A stretch of DNA of 26,442 bases from a bacterium (GTDB lineage: Bacteria > SZUA-79 > Acidulodesulfobacterales > Acidulodesulfobacteraceae), in assembly GCA_021788495.1 (NCBI GenBank), contig JAJYKQ010000010.1, positions 1 through 26,442 of the forward strand, in the 5' to 3' direction. A program made the translations under genes and the position numbers. Shown here piece after piece: positions 9,599 to 17,872 of this stretch (within the stretch, counting starts at the first letter, position 1; each line of letters opens with the position of its first letter). Below the pieces are notes generated by a model. That model was not told where the DNA came from, searched no databases, and saw only the letters and a list, made by a program, of their open reading frames with translations.

Positions 9599-9625
9599 AT
9601 TATATCGAAATAATGCCGTTGTCAA
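9599..9625 (-). promoter_or_regulatory. Candidate sigma70-type promoter directly before trpG
   Basis: On the minus strand a perfect TTGACA (9625-9620) and a perfect TATAAT (9604-9599) are separated by 15 bp, shorter than the ideal 17. Only 8 nt lie between the -10 box and the trpG ATG, so a normal start site would fall at or within about 2 nt of the A of ATG. No SD is present. This points to a leaderless trpG transcript, by inference only. Confidence 0.55.
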
Positions 9626-9691
9626 AGTATTCTTTAACCTTTAATTCTGTATTGAAAAAGATGTCAGATAATTTTACGCCTTTTTTATAAT

Positions 9692-11227
9692 TCAGCTAAA
9701 CCTTTCAACCATCTTTAACGCAGTTATTAAATGCTTTAATTTGTTTTCGGTCTCGGCAAACTCGTTTTCCGGGGTTGAATCGTAAACTATACCGCCTGCC
9801 GCCTGTATGTAAGCTGAATCTTTTTTAAATAGGGCGGTTCTTATAGTTATGCAGAATTCCATCCTTTTGCATAAACCTTCTTCTAAAAAACCGAAATAAC
9901 CTATTCCCCCGCCGTAAATTCCTCTTTTCGATTCTTCTAATTCGTTTATTATTTCCATTGCCCTTACCTTGGGAGCGCCCGTAAGAGTTCCGGCAGGATA
10001 AGTCGCCTTTATAAGGTCGAATGCATCCATACCTTTTTTAATCTTTGAAACTACGCTCGTTACTATATGCTGAACATGGGAATACTTTTCTATATACATA
10101 AGGTTGCCTATTTTCACCGAGCCTTTTTCGGAAACTCTGCCTATATCGTTTCGGCTTAAATCGACAAGCATTATGTGTTCGGCTCTCTCTTTAGGGTCTT
10201 TAAGGAGTTTTTCGGCAAAATATTCGTCTTCTTCCGGGTTTTCGCCTCTTTTTATAGTGCCGGCTATAGGCCGCGTCTCTATAGCGTCTCCTTCCAATTT
10301 AACTAAATTCTCGGGTGAAGAGCCGGTAATAACGAAATCGTCTATTTTTAGATAAAACATGTAAGGCGATGGATTTACAAGCCTGAGAGCCCTGTAAAAA
10401 AGAAAAGGGGCAGGGGGATTTATTATTTTCTTTCTTCTTGAAATTTGTACCTGAAATATGTCTCCGCGAAGTATATACTCTTTTGCCGCTAAAACTTTAT
10501 TTTTAAATTGCTCGTACTCTATTTCGTCGATAATTTCAAAATTTAATTTATCGTTTCCGTTTGATTCATTTTGTCCGGCATCTCTTTTTTGTATTTTATC
10601 GGACAGAGAATTTAATCTTGAAAGAGCGGATTCATATTCTTTTTTAAGAGTTTCTATATTTTTGACGTCTTTAAAAATAAACGACATTATTTTTATAGAC
10701 TGTTCTATAGCGTCATATACTATGACATCCCTAGGCAGCATAAAAAAAAGGTCGTAAACGTCGGTAACGTCTTTTTTATCTGGAGGGAGTTTTTCGATAA
10801 GTCCGCTTATTTCATATCCCAAATAACCAAACAAACCGCCTATAAAACCGTCTATAAGATTATTTTTATAAATATTGAATTTTAAAAGGATTGTTTTTAT
10901 ATAAGAGAAAATATCCTGTTTTATATCGTCTAATTTTATATTTTCAGGATAGTTTATATCTAAGCCGGTTAGATTATCCGTACTCAGCACCTCTTTATAT
11001 AAACGAAAAGTAAGCGCCGGATTTAGGCAAATAAATGAATACCTTCCCCACCTGCCTACGCCTTCCGTGCTTTCGAATAAAAAAGAATATCTTTCTTTTT
11101 TAAATGCGGAAAATATAGATACCGGAGTATCCATATCGCCGCTTATTTCTTTTATAATAGGAATTACGTTGTATGATTCCGGAGTTCTTAAAATATCGTC
11201 GTAGCTTAATACCGGCTTAATAGACAT
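9692..11227 (-). CDS. trpE: Anthranilate synthase component I
   Basis: TrpE converts chorismate to anthranilate using ammonia from TrpG and is the committed step of the pathway. The 511-residue protein has the N-terminal regulatory region with SFLFESTEGVGRWGRYSF (48-65). Its FES element corresponds to the LLES Trp-binding motif, so feedback inhibition by tryptophan is likely kept. The chorismate-binding core shows QVQISRR, ITGSSPENLVKLEG, ETRPIAGT, HIMLVDLSRND, ATYPAGTLTGAPK and the terminal QAAGGIVYDSTPENEFAETENK. It is the first trp gene, 102 bp after rplQ on the same strand. No SD precedes the ATG, and an extended -10 box lies 9 nt upstream, so initiation may be leaderless. PabB is the main alternative identity, but operon context and the full N-terminal domain favour TrpE. 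Confidence 0.96.
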   Translation of the reverse strand: MSIKPVLSYDDILRTPESYNVIPIIKEISGDMDTPVSIFSAFKKERYSFLFESTEGVGRWGRYSFICLNPALTFRLYKEVLSTDNLTGLDINYPENIKLDDIKQDIFSYIKTILLKFNIYKNNLIDGFIGGLFGYLGYEISGLIEKLPPDKKDVTDVYDLFFMLPRDVIVYDAIEQSIKIMSFIFKDVKNIETLKKEYESALSRLNSLSDKIQKRDAGQNESNGNDKLNFEIIDEIEYEQFKNKVLAAKEYILRGDIFQVQISRRKKIINPPAPFLFYRALRLVNPSPYMFYLKIDDFVITGSSPENLVKLEGDAIETRPIAGTIKRGENPEEDEYFAEKLLKDPKERAEHIMLVDLSRNDIGRVSEKGSVKIGNLMYIEKYSHVQHIVTSVVSKIKKGMDAFDLIKATYPAGTLTGAPKVRAMEIINELEESKRGIYGGGIGYFGFLEEGLCKRMEFCITIRTALFKKDSAYIQAAGGIVYDSTPENEFAETENKLKHLITALKMVERFS

Positions 11228-11236
11228 AATATGATT

Positions 11237-11245
11237 ATTATAGCA
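11237..11245 (-). promoter_or_regulatory. Candidate extended -10 promoter of the trp operon
   Basis: The minus strand reads TGC then TATAAT (TATAAT at 11242-11237), a consensus extended -10 element. I see no good -35 hexamer at 16-18 bp. Only 9 nt separate TATAAT from the trpE ATG, and no SD is present. Transcription would start roughly 2-3 nt before the ATG, giving a near-leaderless trpE mRNA. Confidence 0.55.
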
Positions 11246-11246
11246 T

Positions 11247-11264
11247 ATTTTAATTCTTTAAAAT
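11247..11264 (-). repeat. Inverted repeat over the trpE -35 region (candidate operator)
   Basis: The plus strand reads ATTTTAA-TTCT-TTAAAAT, with perfect 7-bp arms and a 4-bp centre. It ends just upstream of the extended -10 of trpE, where a repressor would block polymerase. Chance is possible in AT-rich DNA. Confidence 0.35.
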
Positions 11265-11272
11265 TATTCTTA

Positions 11273-11308
11273 CGCAAAATAAAATAAACCTTTCGATATT
11301 ATCTTGCG
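11273..11308 (-). other. Stem-loop in the rplQ-trpE intergenic region
   Basis: In the minus-strand RNA the arms CGCAAGATAA and TTATTTTGCG can form a 10-bp stem with one G-U pair, around a 16-nt loop. It is not directly followed by a T run, so it is not a classical intrinsic terminator. It could be an mRNA 3'-end or processing structure between the ribosomal and trp transcripts. Confidence 0.35.
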
Positions 11309-11312
11309 CCGA

Positions 11313-11328
11313 TCTTTAATCTTAAAGA
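11313..11328. repeat. Short interrupted palindrome just after rplQ
   Basis: TCTTTAA-TC-TTAAAGA has perfect 7-bp arms and begins 1 bp after the rplQ stop codon. Its arms resemble the palindrome at 11247-11264, and the two centres are about 65 bp apart. The 2-nt centre makes it a better protein site than an RNA hairpin. Function unknown. Confidence 0.3.
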
Positions 11329-11329
11329 A

Positions 11330-11701
11330 TTACGACTGTTTATCGTCTTTTGAAATAAACTCTATTATGCCGAGAGGACTGGCATCGCCGGCTCTGTAAC
11401 CGGTTTTTATTATTCTGACGTATCCTCCTGGCCTGTCGATAAATCTAGGTCCAAGGTCTTTAAAAAGTTTGGTCGTCGCTTTTTTGCTTCTTAATCTTGC
11501 AAAAGCCAATCTGCGTCTCGCGACGTTATCGGATTTTCCCAAAGTAATAAGCCTTTCTACGTAGCTTCTTAATACTTTAGCTTTAGGCAGGGTAGTCTCG
11601 ATTCTCTCGTATTCGATAAGAGAAGAAGCCATGTTTCTTAAAAGAGCCGCTCTGTGCGAAGAAGTCCTGTTTAATCTTGTTTTTATTTTTCCGTGACGCA
11701 T
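11330..11701 (-). CDS. rplQ: 50S ribosomal protein L17
   Basis: bL17 sits at the base of the large subunit near the exit tunnel. The 123-residue protein begins [20 protein letters not shown], the family signature, and continues with the expected [21 protein letters not shown] and the [23 protein letters not shown] block. An SD GAGGT lies 6 nt before the ATG, 36 bp after rpoA. It closes the alpha operon as in most bacteria. No strong terminator follows. Instead, 102 bp later the trp operon begins on the same strand, so read-through into trpE is possible. Confidence 0.97.
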   Translation of the reverse strand: MRHGKIKTRLNRTSSHRAALLRNMASSLIEYERIETTLPKAKVLRSYVERLITLGKSDNVARRRLAFARLRSKKATTKLFKDLGPRFIDRPGGYVRIIKTGYRAGDASPLGIIEFISKDDKQS

Positions 11702-11737
11702 TTTAACCTCTATATATATTTTTTATATATTTTATAA

Positions 11738-12748
11738 TTATTTATCTTTCTTTGCAATATTAGCCGGAATATCAACCTTCATACCAAAACCTAAGCCCAT
11801 AGTGGACAAAACTTCTTTGATTTCGTTAAGAGATTTTCTGCCGAAATTTTTTGTTCTGAGCATTTCTCCTTCTGTTTTTTGCACAAGTTCGCCTATAGTT
11901 TTTATATTGGCGTTTTTAAGGCAGTTTGCCGATCTTACCGACAGTTCAAGTTCTTCGACGGATTTCAAAAGATTTTCGTTTAAATTGCTCTCGTTAATCT
12001 TTTCCGTTTCCGGCAGTATTTTTCTTTCATTAGGCATATGGTCTAACTCGCCGAATAAAGAAAAAACGGAAATCTGGTCCTGCAATATAGTTGCGGCAGA
12101 CCTTAAAGCATCTTCGGGAGTGATGTAGCCGTTCGTAAATATTTCCATTATAAGTTTATCGTAATCTGTAATTCCTCCGACCCTGGCATACGAAACGTCC
12201 ATAGTCACTTTTTTAACCGGCGAAAAAGATACGTCTAAAGAAATAGTTCCTATCGGAGCTTCTTCTCGCGAATTTAATTCGCTGGGAACGTATCCTCTGC
12301 CGCCAGAAACAAGCATTTGTGCTTGAAAACGACCGCCTTTGGATATCGTTAATATCTTTTTATCGCCGTTTACTACCTGAACATTGTGCGGGGTTTTGAT
12401 ATCGGAGGCAAAAACTTCGCCTTCTTTGTCCGCGTCGATATATACCGTTTCCGGCTCTTCCGAATCCATATTAAAATCTATATCCTTTAAATTTAATATA
12501 ATTTCGGTAACGTCTTCCACTATACCGGGTACGGACGAAAATTCATGGGAAATGCCTTCAATCTTAATTTCAACTATTTTGTAACCGATTATAGAAGATA
12601 AAAGTATTCTTCTTAAAGAATTCCCGATGGTTGTACCAAAACCTCTTTCCAGCGGCTCTACAATCATTTTTCCGTAATAGTCAGTATATGTATCTTTATC
12701 GAATTCTATTTTCTTTGGCTTAATAAGGGAAAGCCAATTTTTTTTCAT
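11738..12748 (-). CDS. rpoA: RNA polymerase alpha subunit
   Basis: RpoA dimerises to start assembly of core RNA polymerase, and its C-terminal domain binds UP elements and activators. The 336-residue length is normal. The N-terminal domain (about 1-230) shows [22 protein letters not shown] (33-54) and [14 protein letters not shown] near its end. A charged linker leads to the C-terminal domain (about 260-330) with [20 protein letters not shown] and [16 protein letters not shown], the DNA-binding helices. The SD is strong (GGAGG, 5 nt before ATG). It lies between rpsD and rplQ, the classical alpha-operon order. Confidence 0.98.
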   Translation of the reverse strand: MKKNWLSLIKPKKIEFDKDTYTDYYGKMIVEPLERGFGTTIGNSLRRILLSSIIGYKIVEIKIEGISHEFSSVPGIVEDVTEIILNLKDIDFNMDSEEPETVYIDADKEGEVFASDIKTPHNVQVVNGDKKILTISKGGRFQAQMLVSGGRGYVPSELNSREEAPIGTISLDVSFSPVKKVTMDVSYARVGGITDYDKLIMEIFTNGYITPEDALRSAATILQDQISVFSLFGELDHMPNERKILPETEKINESNLNENLLKSVEELELSVRSANCLKNANIKTIGELVQKTEGEMLRTKNFGRKSLNEIKEVLSTMGLGFGMKVDIPANIAKKDK

Positions 12749-12776
12749 ATTTCCTCCAAAAAATTTTATTTGTAGC

Positions 12777-13403
12777 TTATTTAGAATAAAGCTCTACTAT
12801 AAGCTTTTCATTTGCCGTAGATATAATTTCGTCTCTTAAAGGAATGCTTTTTAAATTACCGCTAAATTCTTCGGCAATCGCTTCGTAATATTCCGGACGC
12901 GTTTTTCTCGCGGACGAATCGACGGAATTTTTTATAACGTCTAATTTTTTGCCGTTTTCCGAAACGGATATCTTTTCGCTTGGCCTTAATATGTATGACG
13001 GAATATTAACCTTTTTCCCGTTTACTAAAAAATGCCCGTGGGTAATCAAAAGTCTTGCCGACTTTCTAGAAACCGCAAATCCCATTGTATAAACGGCATT
13101 ATCAAGCCTTCTTTCCAATAATGAAAGCAGATTTTCGCCGGTAATTCCCTTCATTCTTTCGGCTGTTTTATATGTTTTTTTGAATTGTTTTTCCATAAGT
13201 CCGTATGTTCTCTTTAATTTCTGTTTTTCTCTTAACTGCTCGCCGTATTCAGATAATTTTCTTCTTATACCCTTATGTTCGCCCGGCGCGTATTCTCTTT
13301 TGTCGTATGAACATTTATCCGAAAAACATCTGTCGCCTTTCAGAAACAGTTTTCCGCCTTCCCTCCTGCATAATTTACAAACAGGTCCGTTGTATTTAGC
13401 CAA
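12777..13403 (-). CDS. rpsD: 30S ribosomal protein S4 (zinc-binding form)
   Basis: uS4 is a primary 16S rRNA binder and, in enteric bacteria, the translational repressor of the alpha operon. The 208-residue protein starts [16 protein letters not shown]. Four cysteines, C9, C12, C26 and C31, form the zinc site of the C+ type. The S4 RNA-binding domain is at about 95-160 ([30 protein letters not shown]). The start codon is TTG, with SD GAGGTG 5-6 nt upstream. It follows rpsK by 48 bp. That gap could hold an S4-binding control site, but I cannot show one. Confidence 0.97.
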   Translation of the reverse strand: MAKYNGPVCKLCRREGGKLFLKGDRCFSDKCSYDKREYAPGEHKGIRRKLSEYGEQLREKQKLKRTYGLMEKQFKKTYKTAERMKGITGENLLSLLERRLDNAVYTMGFAVSRKSARLLITHGHFLVNGKKVNIPSYILRPSEKISVSENGKKLDVIKNSVDSSARKTRPEYYEAIAEEFSGNLKSIPLRDEIISTANEKLIVELYSK

Positions 13404-13451
13404 TTTTCACCTCTTAATTTCAATATTACTTTATTTTTTATATTTTAAAAT

Positions 13452-13847
13452 TTAAACCCTTCTTCTTTTTGGAGGTCTGCATCCATTGTGAGGTATCGGC
13501 GTAACGTCTTTAATAAGGGTAATATTAAATCCGGAACTTTGAAGCGCCCTTAATGCAGATTCTCTGCCGCCGCCAGGCCCTTTTATATAAACTTCGATAT
13601 TCGATACGCCGTAATCTGCAACTTTTTTAGCTGCTTGCTCGGCCGCTACCTGTCCCGCATAAGGCGTGCTTTTTCTTGAACCTTTAAACCCGCTGGTTCC
13701 TGAACTAGCCCATGCAAGAACGTTTCCGCTTAAATCGGTAATACTCACGATAGTATTATTAAAGGTAGATTTTATATGTGCTACCGCATTTTGAATATTT
13801 TTTTTCTCTTTTCTTTTTTTTGGTGCGTTTTTCTTTATATTTGCCAT
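13452..13847 (-). CDS. rpsK: 30S ribosomal protein S11
   Basis: uS11 shapes the 30S platform and contacts mRNA near the E site. The 131-residue protein has a lysine-rich N-terminal tail, then [58 protein letters not shown] and the C-terminal [14 protein letters not shown] signature. A GAGG SD lies 5 nt before the ATG. It is in the normal rpsM-rpsK-rpsD order. Nothing unusual is seen. Confidence 0.98.
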   Translation of the reverse strand: MANIKKNAPKKRKEKKNIQNAVAHIKSTFNNTIVSITDLSGNVLAWASSGTSGFKGSRKSTPYAGQVAAEQAAKKVADYGVSNIEVYIKGPGGGRESALRALQSSGFNITLIKDVTPIPHNGCRPPKRRRV

Positions 13848-13883
13848 CGATACCTCTTTTTATTAATTTTTCCTCAAGTTAAA

Positions 13884-14258
13884 TTATTTTGCTTTAGCAG
13901 ATGCTATAGTCGACTTTCTCGGACCTTTTCTTGTTCTTGCATTGGTTTTGGTTCTTTGGCCTCTTACCGGCAAACCTTTTTTATGTCTCAATCCTCTGTA
14001 TGCGCCGATATCTATCAGCCTCTTAATATTCATCTGCACTTCTCTTCTTAAATCGCCTTCTACCTTATGCTCCCCTTCTATAGACTGCCTGATATCGTTT
14101 ACCTGAGCATCCGATAAATCCTTAACTTTAGTATCCAAAGATACGGCGGCTTTATTTAAAATTTTGACGGATAAAGCGCGTCCAATTCCGTAAATATAAG
14201 TAAGCGCAATTTCTATCCTTTTATTTTTCGGTAAATCTATTCCTGAAATTCTTGCCAT
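13884..14258 (-). CDS. rpsM: 30S ribosomal protein S13
   Basis: uS13 lies in the 30S head and bridges to the large subunit (L5 and 23S) while its tail touches P-site tRNA. The 124-residue sequence begins [26 protein letters not shown] and ends in the basic tail [20 protein letters not shown], both diagnostic. The SD AGGAG lies 9 nt before the ATG. It follows rpmJ by 51 bp, the normal neighbour in the alpha operon. Confidence 0.98.
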   Translation of the reverse strand: MARISGIDLPKNKRIEIALTYIYGIGRALSVKILNKAAVSLDTKVKDLSDAQVNDIRQSIEGEHKVEGDLRREVQMNIKRLIDIGAYRGLRHKKGLPVRGQRTKTNARTRKGPRKSTIASAKAK

Positions 14259-14309
14259 AATTATTCACTCCTCACGTTATATCTAAATCTTTTATATTAT
14301 AATTAGTTA

Positions 14310-14423
14310 TTAGCCCTGGCGCTGTTTATGCTTTGGGTTTTCGCATATTATCCTGATTACGCCTTTTCTTTTGATAACTTTACATTTATCGCAAATTTTT
14401 TTAACCGACGACCTGACTTTCAC
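14310..14423 (-). CDS. rpmJ: 50S ribosomal protein L36 (zinc-ribbon form, GTG start)
   Basis: bL36 is a small zinc-ribbon protein of the large subunit. This 37-residue frame lies between infA and rpsM, exactly where rpmJ belongs. It reads as [15 protein letters not shown] after the first residue and ends [10 protein letters not shown]. The zinc ligands C11, C14, C27 and H32 are all present in the usual C-x2-C-x12-C-x4-H spacing, so it is the C+ type. The start is GTG with an SD AAGGAG ending 7 nt upstream (GGAG at 14431-14434). The stop is TAA at 14312-14310. Confidence 0.96.
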   Translation of the reverse strand: MKVRSSVKKICDKCKVIKRKGVIRIICENPKHKQRQG

Positions 14424-14451
14424 TTGTAAACTCCTTTTTAATTTATATTTA

Positions 14452-14673
14452 TTACTTTCCTCTAAAAATAATCCTGCCTCTAGTTAAATCGTACGGCGAG
14501 AGCTGAACCGTAACCTTATCGCCGGCTAATATCTTTATGTAATGCATCCGCATTTTTCCGGATATGTGAGCCAGCACTTTATAACCGTTCTCCAATTCTA
14601 CCCTAAACATGGCATTGGGCAAAGGCTCTACTACAGTTCCTTCAACTTCAATTAAATCTTCTTTATTAGACAT
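14452..14673 (-). CDS. infA: Translation initiation factor IF-1
   Basis: IF-1 is an OB-fold protein that occupies the 30S A site during initiation. I start at the ATG at 14673, giving [20 protein letters not shown] and 73 residues, the family length. The frame stays open upstream to 14730, but those 19 codons overlap map and have no family counterpart. [20 protein letters not shown] and [16 protein letters not shown] are diagnostic. AAGGA lies 4 nt before the chosen ATG. It sits 7 bp after map and 28 bp before rpmJ, the common map-infA-rpmJ order. Confidence 0.97.
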   Translation of the reverse strand: MSNKEDLIEVEGTVVEPLPNAMFRVELENGYKVLAHISGKMRMHYIKILAGDKVTVQLSPYDLTRGRIIFRGK

Positions 14674-14680
14674 AAATTCC

Positions 14681-15421
14681 TTATGTAAGTATTTGAGGCC
14701 CTTCTTTCGTAACTGCGACGGTATGCTCAAAATGAGCCGACAACTTCTTGTCTTTAGTCGTTACCGTCCATTTATTCTGCTTTATCTTAACCTTATATGA
14801 AGACTCGTTAATCATAGGTTCGATCGCTATAACCAATCCCTCGTTAATCAAAACGTCGTTCGATTCAATGTAATAGTTTGGAACCTGAGGATCTTCATGC
14901 AGCTTAAAACCTACGCCGTGTCCTACGAAGTCCCTTACTACCGAAAACTTATTCGTAACCGCATATTCTTCGACTGCTTTTGATATATCGTTTATTTTGT
15001 TGCCCATTACAGCCTTTGATATACCGATATTTAAAGCCTGCTGTGTAACTTCTATCAGCTTTGAAGCGTTATCGCTTATCTTTCCTACCGGTACCGTAAT
15101 AGCGGCATCTGCATAATACCCGTTATAATAAATGCCGAAATCCAAACTTACTATATCGCCTTCTTTAAGCCTTCTCTGTGACGGAAACCCGTGTACGACA
15201 TCTTCGTTTACGGATACGCACACCGAATAAGGAAATCCGCCGTACCCTTTAAACGCCGGCGACGCATTTAACGACGACGATATTTGTTCTGCCTTTATAT
15301 CGTATTCAATAGTTCTTATTCCCGGCTTCGTTATTTCAGCGAGTTCATTTAATACTTTTCTGACTATTTGTCCTGATTTTTTTATGCCTTCTATATCTGT
15401 CTTATTTTTTAAACTGATCAT
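14681..15421 (-). CDS. map: Methionine aminopeptidase, type I
   Basis: Map removes the initiator methionine from new proteins. The 246-residue protein is a type Ia pita-bread enzyme without the N-terminal zinc extension. All metal ligands are visible: D94 in LDFG, D105 in YADAA, H168 in GHGVG, E201 in EPM and E232 in FEHT. The substrate-contact His H77 is in VVHGFP. The ATG follows adk by 8 bp and has no SD, so it is probably coupled to adk translation. infA follows after 7 bp. Confidence 0.97.
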   Translation of the reverse strand: MISLKNKTDIEGIKKSGQIVRKVLNELAEITKPGIRTIEYDIKAEQISSSLNASPAFKGYGGFPYSVCVSVNEDVVHGFPSQRRLKEGDIVSLDFGIYYNGYYADAAITVPVGKISDNASKLIEVTQQALNIGISKAVMGNKINDISKAVEEYAVTNKFSVVRDFVGHGVGFKLHEDPQVPNYYIESNDVLINEGLVIAIEPMINESSYKVKIKQNKWTVTTKDKKLSAHFEHTVAVTKEGPQILT

Positions 15422-15429
15422 TAATAAGG

Positions 15430-16077
15430 TTAAATCAGTGAAAGAATTTCGGTTTCCACCTCTTTCGGCGATTTCTCTCCGTTTACTCTTATTACTTTGC
15501 CTAATTTTTCAAAATGTTCTACGAGAGGATGGGTTACCTTATGATAAGTAGCTAATCTGTTTTTAATAACTTCAGGTTTATCGTCGTCTCTCGTTATCAA
15601 AGGTACCCCGCAATCATCGCAAGTTTCGTCGTTCTTAGGCTTATTATATTTCATATGATAAACTTTTTTACATTTCGGACATACCCTTCTGTTGGTTAAC
15701 CTGTCTAGAATCGCTTCGTCTTTAACGTCTATATAAATTACTTTATCGACTTCAATGTTAAACTCGTTGAGCATTTCGTCCAACAGCACGTTCTGAGAAA
15801 GATCTCTCGGAAACCCGTCAAACAAAAAACCTTTTTTGTTTAAATTCTGCTGAATATTAGTCTTTATTATTTTAGCGACTAATTCGATAGGAACAAATTC
15901 TCCTTTATCCATATAAGATTTGGCTATTTGTCCGAGTTCGGTCTTTTTTTCCACATTTTCCCTTAATAAATCTCCGGTAGATATAAGTACGAAATCTTTT
16001 GTAACTGCAATATTTTTAGCCTGAGTGCCTTTTCCCGCCCCCGGAGGTCCTATAAGAATAAAGATTTTGCTTTTCAT
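15430..16077 (-). CDS. adk: Adenylate kinase (zinc-LID form)
   Basis: Adk interconverts ATP and AMP with two ADP and balances the adenylate pool. The 215-residue protein has the P-loop GPPGAGKGT (10-18), the AMP-site STGDLLRE (33-40), FDGFPR (86-91) and a long LID. The LID carries C133, C136, C153 and C156, a structural zinc site of the kind best known from Gram-positive adenylate kinases and absent from E. coli Adk. The SD AAGGGG lies 7 nt before the ATG. It is 31 bp after secY, the common secY-adk-map order. Confidence 0.97.
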   Translation of the reverse strand: MKSKIFILIGPPGAGKGTQAKNIAVTKDFVLISTGDLLRENVEKKTELGQIAKSYMDKGEFVPIELVAKIIKTNIQQNLNKKGFLFDGFPRDLSQNVLLDEMLNEFNIEVDKVIYIDVKDEAILDRLTNRRVCPKCKKVYHMKYNKPKNDETCDDCGVPLITRDDDKPEVIKNRLATYHKVTHPLVEHFEKLGKVIRVNGEKSPKEVETEILSLI

Positions 16078-16108
16078 TTTTTTGCCCCTTTTTATATTTA
16101 TATTATAG

Positions 16109-17407
16109 TTATTTTTTTGACGCTTTTTTTAACAAACTGTCGTAATTTCTGTATAACAGATGAGATTGTATCTGCACGATAGTATCCATTGCAACGACAA
16201 CGACGATTAATAAACCGGTTCCGCCGAAATAAAACGGAACGTGAAATTTATTAATTAATATAGTAGGTATTAAGCATATTAGCGAAACGTATATTGCACC
16301 TATAAAAGTAACTCTGTTCAATATTTTATCTATAAAAGAGGCAGTTGATTTTCCGGGTTTAATGCCGGGTACATTACCTCCGTATTTACGCAAATCGTCT
16401 GCGACGTCGTCGACTTTAAAAGTTATAGCCGTATAAAAATAACAGAAGAAAAAAATTAAAATTACAAAAAATATATTGTATATTAATCCGTTAGGATTAA
16501 GATACTCGGAAATTTTTTCAAAAACCGGAACTTTTATAAAATTTGCAATCGTTGCTGGAAATAAAAGTATCGACATAGCAAATATAGGCGGTATAACACC
16601 TGGAGTATTAATTTTTAGAGGAAGATAGCTTGTCTGTCCTGAGTATAGTTTCCTGCCGACCATTTTTTTTGCGTACTGTATGGGAATTCTTCTCTGCGCA
16701 GATTCGACGAATACTATAAATCCTATAACTAATATCATAAATGCCGCAATTAATATCAGCAGCATTATATTTATTTCTCCGGTCTGAACAAACTTTATAG
16801 TATTCATAAATGCGCCCGGAATTGCCGCTACGATTCCCGCAAATATTATAAGGGATATACCGTTTCCTATACCGTGTTCCGATATTTCCTCGCCTATCCA
16901 CATTACAAAAACAGTTCCCGCAGTAAGAGAAATTACCGATATAATAAGAAAGCTTAAGCCGGGATGCATAACTACCCGCATTCCGTCGGGGCTTCTCATG
17001 GCCATAATTCCGTAACTTATGCCTATAGACTGAAATAACGATAGCAAAACTGTACCGTATCTCGTGTATTGCATAAACTTTTTTCTTCCGGCTTCGCCTT
17101 CTTTTTGCAGTCTGTCAAGCGACGGAACTACCATAGGTAACATCTGAAAAATAATAGACGAACTGATGTAAGGCATAATACCGAGCGAAAATATGGAAAA
17201 ACGGGCTAAAGCTCCGCCGGTAAACATATTGAAAAGTCCGAATAAATTGCTGTTTGTAGCGTTAAAAAACTGCGATAAAGCAATAGGGTTTACGCCTGGC
17301 GTAGTAATATGCACCCCTACCCTGAAAACTATAAACATTAAAAGAGTATATAGTATCCTATTGCGTAATTCAGGTATTTTCCCGATATTTTCGTAACTTT
17401 GAGCCAT
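16109..17407 (-). CDS. secY: Protein translocase channel subunit SecY
   Basis: SecY forms the protein-conducting channel of the inner membrane with SecE and SecG. The 432-residue protein has about ten hydrophobic membrane segments, starting at about 18-33. Family motifs are ITTPGVNP (34-41), the plug-region FTGGALARFSIFSLGIMPYI (62-81), MWIGEEISEHGIGNGISLIIF (169-189), ESAQRRIPIQYAK and GGNVPGIKPGK. The last two belong to the cytosolic loops that contact SecA and the ribosome. It begins 3 bp after rplO. secE and secG are not in the window. Confidence 0.98.
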   Translation of the reverse strand: MAQSYENIGKIPELRNRILYTLLMFIVFRVGVHITTPGVNPIALSQFFNATNSNLFGLFNMFTGGALARFSIFSLGIMPYISSSIIFQMLPMVVPSLDRLQKEGEAGRKKFMQYTRYGTVLLSLFQSIGISYGIMAMRSPDGMRVVMHPGLSFLIISVISLTAGTVFVMWIGEEISEHGIGNGISLIIFAGIVAAIPGAFMNTIKFVQTGEINIMLLILIAAFMILVIGFIVFVESAQRRIPIQYAKKMVGRKLYSGQTSYLPLKINTPGVIPPIFAMSILLFPATIANFIKVPVFEKISEYLNPNGLIYNIFFVILIFFFCYFYTAITFKVDDVADDLRKYGGNVPGIKPGKSTASFIDKILNRVTFIGAIYVSLICLIPTILINKFHVPFYFGGTGLLIVVVVAMDTIVQIQSHLLYRNYDSLLKKASKK

Positions 17408-17410
17408 TTA

Positions 17411-17845
17411 TTATATTATCCTTACGCTTCCGCCGAGCGATTCAATTTTTTCTTTAGCGCTTTTAGATATTTTATTGCATACTATATTTATTTTTCTGTT
17501 AATATCTCCGGAACCGAGCATTTTAAATTTGCTCTCGTTTTTCTTAAGAATTCCGTTCTCTTTTAAAATATCTATAGTAATATCGCCGGTTTTTATATTT
17601 TCGATAGCAGAAAAATTAATTACGGCATATTTTTCTTTAAGGGGGTTATTAAAGCCTCTTTTGGGAACTCTCCTGCTGAAAGGCATTTGTCCGCCTTCGA
17701 AACCGGGTCTTACTCCTCCGCCTGCCCTGGCATTCTGTCCCTTATTTCCTTTGCCCGATGTTTGTCCGTGTCCGGAACCTGCGCCTCTTCCAAGTCTTTT
17801 GACCTTTTTATTATTATGTCTGCCGAATTCGCTTAAACTGATCAT
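17411..17845 (-). CDS. rplO: 50S ribosomal protein L15
   Basis: uL15 is an assembly protein of the large subunit with a long glycine- and arginine-rich extension. The 144-residue sequence shows [21 protein letters not shown] (17-37), [24 protein letters not shown] and the C-terminal [22 protein letters not shown] domain. The SD AGAGGA precedes the ATG. It lies directly after rpsE with only 27 bp between, leaving no room for the rpmD (L30) gene that usually sits there. secY follows after 3 bp. Confidence 0.97.
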   Translation of the reverse strand: MISLSEFGRHNNKKVKRLGRGAGSGHGQTSGKGNKGQNARAGGGVRPGFEGGQMPFSRRVPKRGFNNPLKEKYAVINFSAIENIKTGDITIDILKENGILKKNESKFKMLGSGDINRKINIVCNKISKSAKEKIESLGGSVRII

Positions 17846-17872
17846 TATAGTGTATTCCTCTTAATGTAAATA

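Noticed and set aside
9600..9695. 31-codon stop-free minus-strand frame filling the trpE-trpG gap (contains LSDIFFNTELKVKEYF)
   Set aside because: It looks somewhat protein-like but has no ATG, GTG or TTG and no family I recognise. A stop-free run this long is not rare by chance. It also overlaps the trpG promoter.
11228..11329. Trp leader peptide or T-box attenuator before trpE
   Set aside because: No short frame with tandem Trp codons, no T-box-like structure, and no terminator/antiterminator pair is visible. The -10 box is too close to the ATG to leave a leader.
14674..14730. N-terminal extension of infA
   Set aside because: The frame is open, but it overlaps the end of map and has no family counterpart. 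[12 protein letters not shown] at 14673 is the normal IF-1 start.
17475..17864. 129-codon plus-strand open frame opposite rplO
   Set aside because: It is antisense to a clear ribosomal gene. The proline- and leucine-rich translation is what the Gly/Arg-rich L15 region gives in reverse complement.
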